Assembly (NCBI RefSeq): GCF_001632365.1
Contig: NW_024468512.1
Span: 635,368-699,367, forward strand
Origin: Laetiporus sulphureus 93-53
Lineage: Eukaryota; Basidiomycota; Agaricomycetes; Polyporales; Laetiporaceae
Direction of reading: 5' to 3'
Length of the DNA stretch: 64,000 nt
Within the stretch, counting starts at the first letter, position 1. Each line of letters begins with the position of its first letter. Shown here one piece after another: positions 38,057 through 54,072 of the stretch. The notes under the pieces are model-generated. The model was given only the letters and a program-made list of their open reading frames with translations. It did no database searches and was not told the DNA's origin. Both the position numbers and the translations under genes were made by a program.

Positions 38057-39743
38057 ATGTCCCATGCATCAACGTCAACCCGGGAATTCGACTTCTGGGA
38101 ATTTGTCAACTGCTCCCGATGTCATTTGCCCTTTGCTGCGGAGGCTGGGGCCCCTTCTGTCCCATTCTGGCTTACAGAATGCGGACATGTAATATGCAAT
38201 AACCATCTCAGTAAGCAGTGTTGAATGTAACACCCTCATGCTATTAACTGGTCGACTTGGCTTCTCATAGATGCTGATCAGAGCTGTGCTCAATGTGAAG
38301 AGCGGGGCATTCAGTTGATGCCTTTGCAACAGGATGTATGTTGCCGCGGATTATGAAATGCCGTCCTCAACTCTGCTTCATTTTGACCAGATGGAGTTGC
38401 CCATGTCGGACTGGTTCAGATCAGCACCTTCTGCACTGGATAGCATCGCTTTTTCCACCAGAGTAAGCCTCTTTACTATAAAACATTCAAAATGCTCGTG
38501 ATTAATGATATATCAACAGTTCCAGATGGATACGCTCGCTTCGCTTGTGCGACATTATAAGAAGAAGTATAGCCACCAACGATTGATTTTAGAGCGTCTC
38601 AAGGGAGAATACAAAAATCTGAAGAGGTACCACCCGTATATGCTCATTGCTGTTCTTACTTCATCGTGCGATATTTAGAACAGTTGAGGACCTACAGGCA
38701 GAGAATGAGCAAATACGACGTTATGCTGAATATGGGCAAGGAACATCTTCAGATATCAGAAACGACAACGGGAAGCGACGGATGCTCGACAGCCACTAGT
38801 GAGCTCTACCACAGCTAATACAGTCTTCGGGATACTTATCGCAGCAGCCATCCAGATGGAGCTCGAAATAGCTCGAGTCCAAGATCCATCGTGACTCCTG
38901 TTGGACCTGATCGACTCACTCTTCCGCCCGATCACCAGCAGCCTACCTTTACATCGCGTCGTGCGTCCCATAGCGATGACCCGTCGCAAGCATTCCAGGA
39001 TCAGAGCGGCAGGCAGCAAAGAGACCGACCAGGGTCTAGGCGTTTTGCCCAGTACGCTCCTTGTTGATGCTTGATGACCCGCAAATCAGGACCGTTGTAT
39101 GTCTTGACTCATCTATTCAATTAGACAATACGCATACATGCCTCCGCAAACTCCCCAAACCCGAGAAGGCCCTATCGCAACACTCTCACATGCGCAGATG
39201 GCTCCCACACGGCAAGCGCAGGCACGCCAGGTTCAAGATTATCCAAACCCATCCATGATGCCACCTCTTGCCACCCGTCGCGAAGTACAAGTTCAGATGA
39301 TAAACCAAGACTTCGGCACGTTGAAGGGAACTGCTCAGCGGGACCATCAACGACAACAGATGCCCCCACCGCCTGTGCCTCAATCACAAAAGAATGGGCT
39401 GCAACAACGCGATTCCTTCCACCTTCTTGGTTCTGGCTCGTCTCAACCGAAGACAACAAACGCCAGCTCCCTCCGCCGCTTCGTCCCCCCCACCCCTGCC
39501 CGGACTGGAGATACCTCTACATCCAGCCGAAGATTACTGCAGAAGCCCGCTCAGCAACACGGATTTCAGCCTCAGCGTTTCTTACCTCCGGCTCAAACTG
39601 GCGGCTTGCAAGGCTTGTCTGGTGTCTCGACTGCCGATGTCCATGTCAACCAAACACCAGTCTCTGTATCAAAAGTGTCATCTCGTGCGCCCTCCGTGGG
39701 TATGCCTGGAGGTCAGCGCATGCCATTTGTTCCTGGATCTTAG
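38057..39743 (+). CDS. RING-finger protein, Zip3/RNF212/HEI10-like
   Basis: Probable SUMO or ubiquitin E3 ligase of the meiotic crossover group. Seven exons (38057-38210, 38271-38335, 38391-38462, 38520-38626, 38679-38798, 38845-39051, 39125-39743), 447 aa. An N-terminal RING of the C3HC type is seen: CSRCHLPF, FWLTECGHVICNNHL, SCAQCEERGIQLM. Then comes PMSDWFRSAPSALDSIAF and a coiled coil (FQMDTLASLVRHYKKKYSHQ, LILERLKGEYKNLKRTVEDL). The C-terminal 270 residues are disordered, rich in Gln, Pro, Ser and Arg. This order (RING, short linker, coiled coil, Ser-rich tail) is that of Zip3/HEI10 proteins, which mark crossover sites on synaptonemal complexes. Start chosen at the first in-frame ATG; the open frame extends upstream only with non-ATG codons. 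Confidence 0.85.
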
Positions 39744-40069
39744 ATCCGTGCCGGTTGTTGTTCCCTATAGCTTTTGTAGCTGCACTTTCTGTCGTGTCGA
39801 ATGTTCTCACTTGCCTGAGTAAGATCTCAGAGTTCACTGGCCGCTGTTGTTGAAATCCGCCGATCGCTCGTGAGTTTAAAGTCCGCCTCGGAGTGTGGCG
39901 GCGGGCGCTTCCCCCGCGCTGAGGCAGTGGCTGCTGCGCCCGCAAGTGCAACGCAACGCGCTGTTCACAGGAGTGCTCCGCAGCTTACAGCTTACCGGGC
40001 GCAGGTCGCCACATTGCTTCCTTCTTCCAAGTCCTCCTCTCGTCCTTCACCGCTGCTAGCTTGGTTGTC
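39744..40069. other. Intergenic region
   Basis: About 325 bases between the RING gene and the LEA_2-like gene, both on the plus strand. No coding sequence is supported; it should hold the 3' UTR of the first and the promoter of the second. Confidence 0.5.
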
Positions 40070-41340
40070 ATGGCGTATCGTACGAGTAATCAGCAATATC
40101 CACCTGCTCAATATGACTACAATCCCTACGACCAATCCCATAATGGCTACAACAATGGAGGATACGGTAATGATGGTCACAATATGGGGGAATACAACAA
40201 TGCAGGATACCCTGATGACCCGTCTGGAGGTGCTAAGGAGAGGGACAAGGGCGTATTTGAGGCTGATGATGCCATTCCGGTCAGGCCCACAGGCCCGAAG
40301 TGCGTATTGAAGTATTTTTGAGTGTGCATTTCACAGCTGTTACTCTCAGGACGTCAGGAAACATGAGGAAGTGGAGAAACGACTACAACAGCGATCTCTG
40401 GGGCAGAGGTGGATTCTGGCCTTCCTTTGGCAGATTTCTCTGCTGCACGGTCATGATCGCCGTCTTCATAATCCTGAGCATTCTGTTGTCCTTGGCTTTG
40501 GTGGGTCAACGCGCAGTCGGTTTTATCACTGAGCTTATATTGTACCATCGTACCAGTGGATCGAGCCTCCCAGTGTCTCCATAGGCGATCCTACTGTCAA
40601 CACCAGTGGGGTATGTCCATTTACTAGCAGAGGTCGTATGATACTAATACTGGCACAGATCACAATTGCGAGCGATGCATTGATTGTGCCGTTGGACATT
40701 AATATCAGGTAGACTATTTTGTTATTCTCCATGTCGCTATGCCTGACGATTGTCGCAGCGTGAACAATCCGAACTACTTCGCCGTCGACCTCACAAATCT
40801 CCAACTCGATGTATGTTCTATGAACTACTTGTCTTCGTGCACTTCTCTAATCCGCTGTCCATGCAGCTGTACTATCCTCTCGATGGCAATAAAACTGCCG
40901 TCGGGAGCGGTGAAGAGAAGAACGTCAAGTTCAATGCACATGCAAACACGAATTTTACCTTCGACCTTAATTTGCAATACAACATCACAAGTGGGGATTC
41001 CGAGGATGTCCTTGTGAGTCTCGCACAAAAGTGTGGACTCCTCGGGTCTTCCACGTCGGATATCACCGTCGACTACACTGTGCATGTGCGTGCCATATCG
41101 TGTTCACGTTAGGTTCATGCTCATATCCTTCTCAGCTCGGGGTCAAAGTTTTGTATATCCCGGTCAATCCGACAATTAGCAGTAGTTTCAGTTTCGCCTG
41201 CCCGCTCAGTAGTACTGAAATCGAGGTTTGTCTGCGCAATCATCTCGCAGGGTGTTTGATGCTCATCTCAGTCTCAGGAGTTGCTCAAAGACGCCGGAAT
41301 AGATCTCGGCGATTTAGGTTCGTTGCGTAAGAGACGATAG
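40070..41340 (+). CDS. Single-pass membrane protein with LEA_2/NDR1-like domain
   Basis: Eight exons (40070-40299, 40350-40500, 40557-40610, 40659-40708, 40759-40810, 40867-41085, 41136-41225, 41278-41340), 302 aa. The N-terminal 80 residues are Tyr/Asn/Gly-rich and cytosolic. A transmembrane helix follows (RFLCCTVMIAVFIILSILLS), then an immunoglobulin-like beta-sandwich of the late-embryogenesis-abundant type 2 kind: IEPPSVSIGDPTVN, LDINISVNNPNYFAVDLTNL, LDLYYPLDGNKTAVGSG, YTVHLGVKVLYIPV. Several N-x-S/T sites suggest a glycosylated outer or lumenal face. The tail ends in basic residues (SLRKR). Exact role unknown; fungal members are poorly studied. Confidence 0.85.
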
Positions 41341-41679
41341 GAGCGGAATCAGATGCAGAAGAGGAGCATCAAAACGTACAGGTCTTAATGACGCTTACAA
41401 CGCCCCTCCCATGTACGCATTGGACTTCACGTCAGATCTGCACCATCTGCTACTATATATGATTGCCGCCGGCCACGAACTTATGGACTATTTGATGCCT
41501 TTGGACTATAATTCATTCTTACTCTACTCTTTCTTTCTATACGCTCGATCTCACATGTATTCTTGTTGTATATTGGATCAGTGAAAGTTTTCCCAACCCC
41601 ATCCATCTGCCATGAGATTATGCTCGCCCTAATGCCTATAGAAAGTAGGGACAAATTGAACTGATCAGGATCCAATCAA
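41341..41679. other. Convergent 3' intergenic region
   Basis: About 340 bases between facing stops of the LEA_2-like and DUF726 genes. No gene seen. Confidence 0.55.
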
Positions 41680-43519
41680 CTACGCAGCGGGCTCTTCCCT
41701 TAGGATTTCCTGTACATTCAGGTCACACAGATCCATGTCTGCCTCCGCCTTCTTGTCCCTCTCATCTATTTGCTTCTGAACTTCTCGCCCCACAATTCCT
41801 GGCGCACTGCAGGACTGCAAGCACTGCCCAACCATGCTTCTCCATTTGAGGTGGCCGTCAACGCTTGCACAACTCACGTTCTCTACGCCCTTGACGCTAA
41901 CTGGAACTAGACCAGCCACTCCCCAGCTCATATTTGATACCCTCGAGAGGACGGCAAGGATATAGTCGTTGGAACTGTAGCCGTTAACGAGTCGGCCCGC
42001 AACAACTCGCCGCACAGCCGTCCACGACACTTCATCGGAAGATACTGGAGCACCGAACAGGTAGACATCTTGTATGAGATGGCAGGTCTGGGAAGGCGGG
42101 AGAGTAGCCAAGAATTGTAGTGCCTCAAATATGACCATCGAGCCGAGAGAATAGCCAACGAGGGTCACAGCGCGGTTGCCCAACACGCGTTCGGCTAGAA
42201 GCTTTCCCAGCACCTTCCCTGCTTTGGTTGCGAGAGACTTAGCAGTCATCCATGGATTGTCTGCTCACGCTAAGTTACTAAGCTGCGCTTAAACTATCTG
42301 CAAAGAACACACCGATAATGCGAGTGACTTGCAACCAGGCGGTTGGCGAGAGCGCGGCGAACAGCGCGGCAAAGACGGTCCGCTTTACGATTTCCGCTTT
42401 TACGTAGTACATGGCTTGCGCCTTGATGAGATCATTGAATGCATTTGAAAGGTTCTCCAGAGCATCTACTTCCTGACACGATGAAAGAAAATGAACGTCG
42501 TCTTTCAGTTTGGATCGAGTGGCTTGCGCACCCACTGTAGTGCAAACGTGTCGTCACCATCAAAGACGGTCCAAGGAGCTACGACATCCTCCGGAGAATC
42601 TAGCCATCCGCTTACACACAATCTAACAGCTAGGGTGCTGCAAGGTTGACGGACGGGCACAACGGCCAAATCGTTGACTTCCCTCAGATACCGTCCCACC
42701 GTTTCCGCAGTCTTCTTCGATCCATATGCACCGAATAGCGCACCGCAGACGGCAGATGAGCTGGCCAATCCGCTTGCAAGCAAACCAGCCGCTGTGCCTC
42801 CCACTCCAAGCCAGCCGAGTACTGTCGAAACGGCAGCACCGACTAAAGGCGCCGCGAGTCCGCCCGATACTCCTATAAGAACACCGCCAGCTACTGCTCC
42901 GAGTCCAATCCCGATATTGCGTAATGTCTTCGACTGTTCGGAGGCTTCTTTCTTGGCACTCTTCATCTTCTTTTCAGCTTCCTGCACAGCGTGCTTTGGG
43001 TCTTTGAGGACGGCTGCAATCGCTGCTTCATCTAGCGGAGCGAAGGAAGATAGGAAGCAGCGTGTACGAGCAGAATATGTCTTGCGCGATATTATATCGA
43101 GAAACAGTGCCGTCGTGAGCACCTGTGCAACCTCGGGACCCACAAGCATGGGGGGGAGACCAACGAGAGAGGTATCACATAACGGACCCAGAATTGGAGG
43201 GGCGCCTAATGGAATCTATGACATGGGGGCCATGCAAGCAATGGACTTTGAAACCGCACTGACCTTCGCCTGGCTCACTGCAAGCCATCCATATGTGTTT
43301 CAATAAGTCCTGTCCCCATTGGGTCACTTGGATGACGAACAATCGTCTGATGTCCTCCTTCTCGTCGTCAGGGAGTGTCGAAAGGCTGTACTCTGCTACA
43401 GCGTATAGTTCCGATGTATTGCGGTATGCCGCCAAATGACGGAAGACTTTTTCGAAGACTGCCCGGCGCTGAGCTTCGCTAAGATGACTCGGTGGTGCAA
43501 TCCTCGTCAAGTCACTCAT
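41680..43519 (-). CDS. DUF726 family protein (TMCO4-like) with alpha/beta-hydrolase motif
   Basis: Four exons (43264-43519, 42532-43205, 42313-42472, 41680-42260) keep phase and give 556 aa. The middle carries a glycine-rich hydrophobic segment (NIGIGLGAVAGGVLIGVSGG, GLLASGLASSSAVCGALFGA) of two or three membrane helices, then a hydrolase-like core with the nucleophile elbow VTLVGYSLGSMVIFEAL and downstream QDVYLFGAPVSSDE and AVRRVVAGRLVNGYSSNDYI. This order is diagnostic of DUF726/TMCO4 proteins, thought to be membrane lipases or hydrolases; the yeast member is Mil1. The Ser of GYSLG is likely the nucleophile. Substrate not known. An in-frame ATG two codons upstream (43525) is an alternative start. 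Confidence 0.92.
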
Positions 43520-44126
43520 CTGCAAATAAATAAGTGGGAAGGAGAGACAACAAGGATGTACAGAGTAGACTGGTGTTCAGTGGAGTTCGTGCGACGTCGG
43601 GATCTACGTCACATGCGATTGACTTCTCAGCGTTGAGTTCATCACGGATCGTGAAGCACGTTGTTTAGCACACTGCAGAAGGTTGATGCACTTGTCCAGG
43701 ATGACGAACAAGCAGCAACTGGACCAGCCAAACAAGAAAGCGTCGACTCACACGCAAGAACAGGCACATGTAGGGGCCACCGGCACATCCATCGGTGAGC
43801 GCTCGAGCGATCATCGCGTCGACCGTGTTTGAGGCCTTGCGAACAAATTTTTGTCATACTAGGCAACCCAGAGTTGATCCATTATTGGCAAAGGCATCGC
43901 AGGCCTTTCGCTCGTCGCGCGCTCGCCGTCGAAGGCGGCCGCCGTTTGCGTCGCTGCTCGGCGTGACGCCAAAGCACGTGCACACGTTAGAGCCGACGTT
44001 CCGCCGCTTGTCCAGCTTTCTGCTCAACGACTACGATCCCGGGGTGGCAGATGAGTTTGTCGTCGTTGGTGGGTTCGTTTCAGCCTGGATACAGGATCGT
44101 ACTTTTGACATGTTCTTGGCCAACAG
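43520..44126. other. Divergent upstream region; may hide the first YME1 exon
   Basis: About 600 bases between the DUF726 start (minus) and the first resolved YME1 sequence (plus). Open frames exist on both strands, but none has a recognisable domain. The YME1 initiator probably lies here behind an intron. Confidence 0.4.
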
Positions 44127-47842
<3,716 letters not shown>

Positions 47843-49960
47843 CATGCATGTATGCATGTACTTTCCGTAATACTAGGAGGCTCTATTTCCGTACATTTTG
47901 CTTTGTACTTGTTACACGCTCCATATCGGGCATAATTTAACCTACAAGCATGTCGTAGGGGGAACGCCCAGCTGACGAAGGCCGAGATAGCCAGAGCCGA
48001 ATGCCGGCAGATATTCCCGCATTCCAAGATATTCCAACGGGAGCTCAGCGCTCAATCCCCGTTGGGAACACCGGTTTCTCGCTTAGACATGCTTCTAGCA
48101 GACCGCGCCTTGCATCATATTGTGGTAAATGGGGCATGACTGCATACGCACCTGCAATGCGCAGTCGCACATGTACTTGCACCAAATAGAAACGTTCACG
48201 AGGGCATTGGAGCGAGATTGGGACCGTATCACTCCCTCGCTTGACGAGCCGGGTGTATATTGAACGCGAAGCAACAATGCGAGCGTGGAGCTACTCGGGC
48301 TACGCTCAGGCGTCCGACAGGCAACGTACGCGGCAATGCGGACTGCGATGATGCACATAAAGAGCAGGGTGTTACTCACTGAGAAACGCTCATGATAACC
48401 TATCGCTTGCCCGACATGACTGGGTTGCGTGCACTGCCGATCATGACTCAGACAATAGCCTCAAGACTAGAAAGTTTGACGCGATGTAGTATGCGCTGGG
48501 ACTGCCAACTGGCCAGCGCACGTTATGCGGAGCAAGAAGCAGCCTGCGAAGAGTTCATGACTGCTGCGTCCAATGCGGCAATCCACGAGATCTGCGAATC
48601 TTCGTTTCTGAGATGACACGATGCTGCACGTCTCCGCGATTAGGCCAGGAACCGGTCATGACCGTTGTGCTCCACGCGAAGGGTGAGTGAGGCTTCCGTA
48701 CCATATTTCAACTTCTTTCTGTAGCAACACGTCGTCTGCACCTGCTGTACAAGCGGATACGGTGAGCTCGTGAGATCTGAGAGACCAGAAAGCTCTGTAA
48801 GCCAACAGGACTGTACATTCTGTTCGGAATCGCTCAGATGTTGCTTCATGCGAGAAGCCTTCTTTGGTGGTTGGACAGATACCGCGAGTCAACTCGAGGT
48901 ACAGCGCGCTCACCTGATAACGCCATCAGTGGTACGAAGCGGGCAAGCATGGAAGCCGTTCTACTGGTCGGTGCTTGAATGTACATATGGCTCTGACAAG
49001 GAGTGAACGCGACGAAGATTCTCAAGCGTGTCGGAATCTTGCGATGGCGATGGTAACTTCATGTGGTGATAGTTTGTGCGCATGTAGTACCGATACGAAA
49101 TATGGGAAGGCCGCGTGCTTTTTAGTTTGATTTACGTAGCGCTACCATCATTGCATCACAGCGAATGAGATGCAAACGCGAGGGGTGCTTCCCTGAGTAG
49201 ACTCAGTAGAGTCTAAACGGCTTGATGCACGCTGCCGTCCGCATGAGAGAGGCCTTATGACCATTTAGTGAGCACGGAGGGTGATCATTGGTGTCCATGA
49301 GGGTACTAGCGCGAGGTTTTAATGATATGGAAACTCAAACACTAGCATGAGCGACCATCTCGCGCAAGATTTCAACTGAGGTATGAATGGAACTTGGACA
49401 TCTGTCCCCGAGATTGGACGGCATTTGACGCCCAATTTCAAGAGACCGTATTCTGATTCCGGCGCTGTTTGCTTCCACGTGCTTGGCAAGATGAGGGCAC
49501 GGGGATTGTTCTGTTCGTGGGCATCGGCTGGCGTCCTTTTCTGATTCTGTTGGGATCCCTAGCGCATGCACCTCATGGTTCGATTAGATTTGTCTCACCA
49601 GCCGTTGAGGAGTCTGCCGCAGAAAAGGCTGAGTCTGCTCCGTAATACCGTATCGAATTTCGGTCCGTCTTGGAGCTGGCAAAATATGTAGCATTCCTTC
49701 TGGACCTTAAAAGCAACCGCACGCGCCCTCGGGTCGGGAGTCCATGTCGGACTATAAAGACATATATTCCTGCTAGCCAAGGCAAGGCAAGCTCATTTCA
49801 TTCGCCGGGCCATCGCCTCGATCACAGTCGCCGTGGACTTCGATCAACGTTGTCGAACGCAATCCCCCCGACCTCCTACCTCCGCCGACCATCATAGCGC
49901 CCAATGTAAGTCGTTCTGCTTCCGGCCAGAAGTCCGTCTGATGAACGATTAAGCTCGCAG
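47843..49960. other. Gene-poor 2.1 kb region
   Basis: No supported gene. Open frames are short (under 95 codons) and none shows a known domain. On the minus strand an intron-like GTGAGT to CGCAG pair at about 48329-48368 hints at a possible small gene around 48090-48620, but the flanking frames do not give a recognisable protein. The last 250 bases (49700-49960) include a likely leader exon with a GTAAGT donor at 49909 and a CAG acceptor at 49960 for the small gene that follows. Confidence 0.45.
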
Positions 49961-50212
49961 ATGTGTCACCGACAACTGAGGTTCTACAAGTCAACACAAT
50001 GCGGTCATTTGACTTTCACCGGAGACACCTACATCGATTGCAACTCTCCAAATTGTCGCATCAGTAGCGCACATCCCGCCACCTGCGGAGGGCCGGGGAC
50101 AGTCTGCCGTTGCAGACGCTATTATACGTGCGTCAAGCTAAGCAATTCGAGGCAATACGCTTATATTTTTCGTAGGCAACCAGAGCGCATCGTCACACAT
50201 GAGGCTAGTTGA
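49961..50212 (+). CDS. Small Cys/His-rich protein (67 aa)
   Basis: Two exons (49961-50127, 50176-50212). The protein starts MCHRQLRFYKSTQCGH, continues with TYIDCNSPNCRISSAHPATC and CRCRRYYT, and ends QPERIVTHEAS. This arrangement (MC start, C-G-H, D-C-x-x-x-x-C, paired Cys near the end, then YYTQPERIV) matches a small protein type I have seen repeated many times in mushroom genomes, with no known function. The eight or so Cys/His residues could bind one or two zinc ions. No signal peptide, so it is probably intracellular. The upstream leader appears to be spliced, with the CAG acceptor directly before the ATG. Confidence 0.8.
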   Translation: MCHRQLRFYKSTQCGHLTFTGDTYIDCNSPNCRISSAHPATCGGPGTVCRCRRYYTCVKLSNSRQYAYIFRRQPERIVTHEAS

Positions 50213-50348
50213 CGCGCTGAGCGTAGGCCGTTGGTTCATTCATGCTGATCCTTTCATCCACAGGTTCCAGGCAAATGTCCCCGCTGCCCTAAAGACTCGT
50301 AGCGTTTTACTGCGAGTTAAAGCGAATACAAATTGTACATAACATATA

Positions 50349-53300
50349 CTATACATCAAGATCAATCTCTCCGAGGACCTGGTCGTCCAACCCTCCGTCC
50401 CCATACTCATCGTCTTCATTCACAGTTTCGTCGCGATATTCCTCTGCCTTGTGAGCGAGCTCTTTCTGTTTAGCTTGAGCCTTCTCGATATCTTCGAGGG
50501 TCCACAATGATATCCCTGTCTGATTCTCGTTTGGATTCTGCGAAATCGTGCGCATGAAGAGCTTGGACAGAGTCAGCGCCATATCCGTGGAGAGGTTTGA
50601 CGCAGTCTCGGTAATGTATTGATTAATCCAACGCGGTAACTTGGCACGCTTATCCGCACGTGCGAACCGCTTTGACAAAGGGAGGCACGCAGTCAGCAGC
50701 TGGATTATTCCGGTCGATAGTCTGAGGGCTGACCTTATCCGCGAACACCATGAGGCCCCAATCAGTCTTCCCTCGCAGAACACGTCCCACACACTGTGCA
50801 GCGGTGCGCATTGCATCGAAGCCAAGGAACTCGGACTCTCGGATGCGATATGCATCTCTCAGATACTCCAGGCGTGCCTTGAGGATCCGGCTCTCGGTAT
50901 ACTGATACGGAACCCTAGAAGCTAGTGAGCTTTTGACGTCAACGACCTTGAGGACAGACACGCACCCAAACATGATGACAGCTCTTCCATAGTTATGATC
51001 AAAGTCAATGCCTTCAGAAACCTTGCCACGGGCAACAGAGAGTAGGACAGCTCCTCTACCATTATCACATGCCTTCACGACATACCGAAATGTCAGATAA
51101 CGAAGCTCAAGAACACATCAAACTGGCATACCTTCCGATAATTTTCGAGCGCGATACTCGTCTCATTGGCGTCTGGCGTCTCCACAAATATCAGTTTGTG
51201 TTTCCACACTTCGTTTAAAATACCCTGACGGCATCAGCAACGTTGTCAGCCATGAGTTCAGAAGCAATTGCTACAGGTTCAGCTGACCATGTCATTCCAC
51301 GCTGCGACAATTGACTCCATGTAGAGATAGCTCGGGAAGAAGGCGACTATACCGTCTGGTACGATCTTACTATATTCTATGAGAATGCTCCCGAAGTTGC
51401 GGACAACAGCCGGGTCGTTCCTGACTTCAAAGCGAGAACTGATGGCCACCTGGTCGCTGCCCCGCGTGATGACCTAGATTATATTCAAGTAATCGATAAT
51501 AGATGTAATCAAATAGGCTGATACCAATGGCAAGAATGAATTTCGTGTGAGGGTCATTTGATACGATTCTTGAACGACAGGAGTGAATTGCAACATTTTT
51601 GGGTACATGTCCAAGGGCGAGATCGTTCCGGACGTTATCACGACTGAACTAAATCTTTCGAAGACTGGCTTGATCGCTATGGCAGGATCAAGGCATCTGA
51701 AAATTGATTTAAATTATATTGCCGCAGGCTCAAAGAACACGCTTACGTTAGGTGGAATATGGGATTTGGCACGGTAGAATTGTCGGTCTCGAAAGGCTCG
51801 AGGATGAGGAGAAACCCTAGAAACGTCTATCGATCACGGGTGGACAGTTGTCGAGAACCGCCAAGGTTACCTTTTTCATACGTCGCGACTAGAGTCGCAA
51901 AAGATGCCACTTTCTGTAAAGCAGAATATTCGTCCAATCTGCTCAACTCCAAGGTTCTGATTAATGATTGCAGTCGCTCGGCGCAGAACCTGCCGCATTC
52001 AAAATGAGACTGACTAGCCGGCCGCCCGGCATGGCGCTCACCGTAACGGCCTACGTTCGATGTACGTAATATCCTTGAGGTGCTGCAAGAACGATAAGGG
52101 TGTTTCCGCAACAACGTGAAGAACACGCATCCGCGTCTACCGACATGGTCGCAGTTTAGGTAATATCACCGATGGCGCCAAGAGACTAACCTTCAAATAT
52201 TCTACGAAGCGCTTTAAGAATGCCACGAAATGCTCAGCCTTCCGTATGTTTCCAGGAACAGCCTCCTTGAGAAGGTCTTCGGGTAAGACTATGGAATGGA
52301 AGTCGCCTAAGGTCTGATGTTCGCACATCCCGAGGAGCGCGCTGCTTGCCTGGGTTGGACATAAAGGTATCCTCATCGCTGGAGGCTTCCTGCAGACCCT
52401 CCACGAGTCTTGCATACTCATCTTGCAGTTTCGAAGCATCCGTCTTCTTGATCCTAGGTCAAAGACCATGAGCAGACACATATCTGAGTAAGCTTGCGAG
52501 CCTACTCTTCAATCTTCTCTCCCAATCTGCCAACGCTTCTTACAGCAGAATCAAGCATCGGTCTTGTCAAATCAATGCTCAGTGACTCGATGCAGACGTT
52601 GTCTATGATATTTCAGGTCACTGACAGAGCCTATGGGCCATCGCCAATTTCAAATACCTATATTGTGAGCTTCGTCAAATACCACGATGGAGTCCTTGGA
52701 CATTTCCTTCGAGACTTGCTCCGCAACTTTAGGATCGAGCAGGTAATGAAACGAATAAATGATCACGTCGACAAACGGCATCTATTACGCACAATCAGCA
52801 CGACCCCGGATATTTGTTCAGGCCACTCACCATTCTTCGAACAGTAAAGTAAGGGCATGTCCTATGTTCATGCCCATATTGCAAAACGTCAGCGAGGGTC
52901 CAAATGCCGGGCGGTATCAAATTCCCAGGTTCGAGTTTCCCCAGGTTCTATTCCCCTCGTGAGCCGAACAGACCAGCCGAGATACAAATCATTGGGTAAC
53001 AAACCTCGTGCCATTCACACAGCTCGACAGATCCGGGGTTCTGACGGCCCTTCTCACAGACGGCTGAGTTGGTGAGATCACGGCAGCGTGCATCCACAAC
53101 CCTGCCCTTCTTCTCTTTTGAGACCTGTGAAACGATAAGTTTGAGATCCGATTTCGAGCCATCATGGGGCTTGGTCGAGACAAATGCTCAAGGCCAGAGT
53201 CTGAAGCTCTATTTCTGTCCTCGTTCGTGGCGGGTGACCTTGTATGTGACCTACCTCGGGGTGTATGCATAGGTTCTTGCGGCTCGTCAAGCCGATACCA

Positions 53301-53837
53301 TAGAAATTCCGCTCCTTTTCTCTTTGCTCATCGGTCTCAGCACACGATAATCGGTATTCCATCAGTCTCTTCAGCTCCTCTAGAGCCTTCTCAATCTCCG
53401 GGACCGTCCGTGAACAGTAGATGAGCTTCCGCTTTGTGGGATAGAACTATGGGATGTCAGATATGGACTTGGATGTCCTAGTGACATTGCAATGTACTTG
53501 CTGGTATGAAACGATCAACGACAAGAGGGAGACGGTCTTGCCAGTACCTGAAGGCATCTCGAGCACGCAATGGCCCTGAAATGAGATGGGCAATGAGCAG
53601 AGTGTTGTATTAGACGTACAAATACTCACGGCTGCATCAAGGGTACGCTTAAGGTCACACATATAGGAATATTGTTCTATGTTTCAGCCATGAACTTAGG
53701 CAGAATGGTCTAGTGCTGTCCGACACACCTGGGTATATTCTGTCATAAGGGAAAACCACCTGCAGACGTGTCAGAGAACTCCATGTGGGCACGACCGACG
53801 GTGTACGAACGGGCAAGTCGTCAATGTGGAACTTCAT
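50349..53837 (-). CDS. RAD3: TFIIH DNA helicase XPD/Rad3
   Basis: 5'-3' DNA helicase of TFIIH, needed for nucleotide excision repair and transcription initiation. Many short exons. Start [20 protein letters not shown] is the usual XPD opening. Walker A is [14 protein letters not shown] (about 53540-53560). Iron-sulfur cluster cysteines appear in [24 protein letters not shown] and VELCEWHE. The DEAH box lies at 52665-52676 ([10 protein letters not shown]). Later motifs: [12 protein letters not shown] region, [38 protein letters not shown], and motif [22 protein letters not shown]. The C-terminus is acidic ([20 protein letters not shown]). Not every middle exon border was fixed, but no conserved block is missing. 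Confidence 0.97.
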
Positions 53838-54072
53838 TCTGGCTGGATGTGTTGCCGCGGCGGTTGCTAAGTGGGCTACTCAGAGCTAGATTGATACAAT
53901 TGTATAGCGTGGCGTGCAAACGGATAGGAAGAAATTTCCAGCTTGGTCTAGTTCCGGCAGCCTTACGGCATCAGGTCAAAGCGTGACCCAAACGCGTCGC
54001 CGAATGAGTGTGACGCGGGGCCACACGTCCTCGGTCACTGCGTGCTCCTGTCACGCGCCTCGCCCATCGACT
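53838..54072. promoter_or_regulatory. Bidirectional promoter between XPD and the TPR protein
   Basis: About 235 bases between the XPD start codon on the minus strand and the chosen start of the TPR protein on the plus strand. The open frame of the latter continues upstream to 53914, so a longer N-terminus cannot be excluded. Confidence 0.5.

Noticed and set aside
48090..48620. Possible small minus-strand gene with an intron-like GTGAGT to CGCAG pair
   Set aside because: Frames on either side do not join into a recognisable protein and no start context was convincing.
49560..49600. GGTTCGATT, a B-box-like sequence, checked for a tRNA gene
   Set aside because: No A box, acceptor stem or cloverleaf can be built upstream or downstream.
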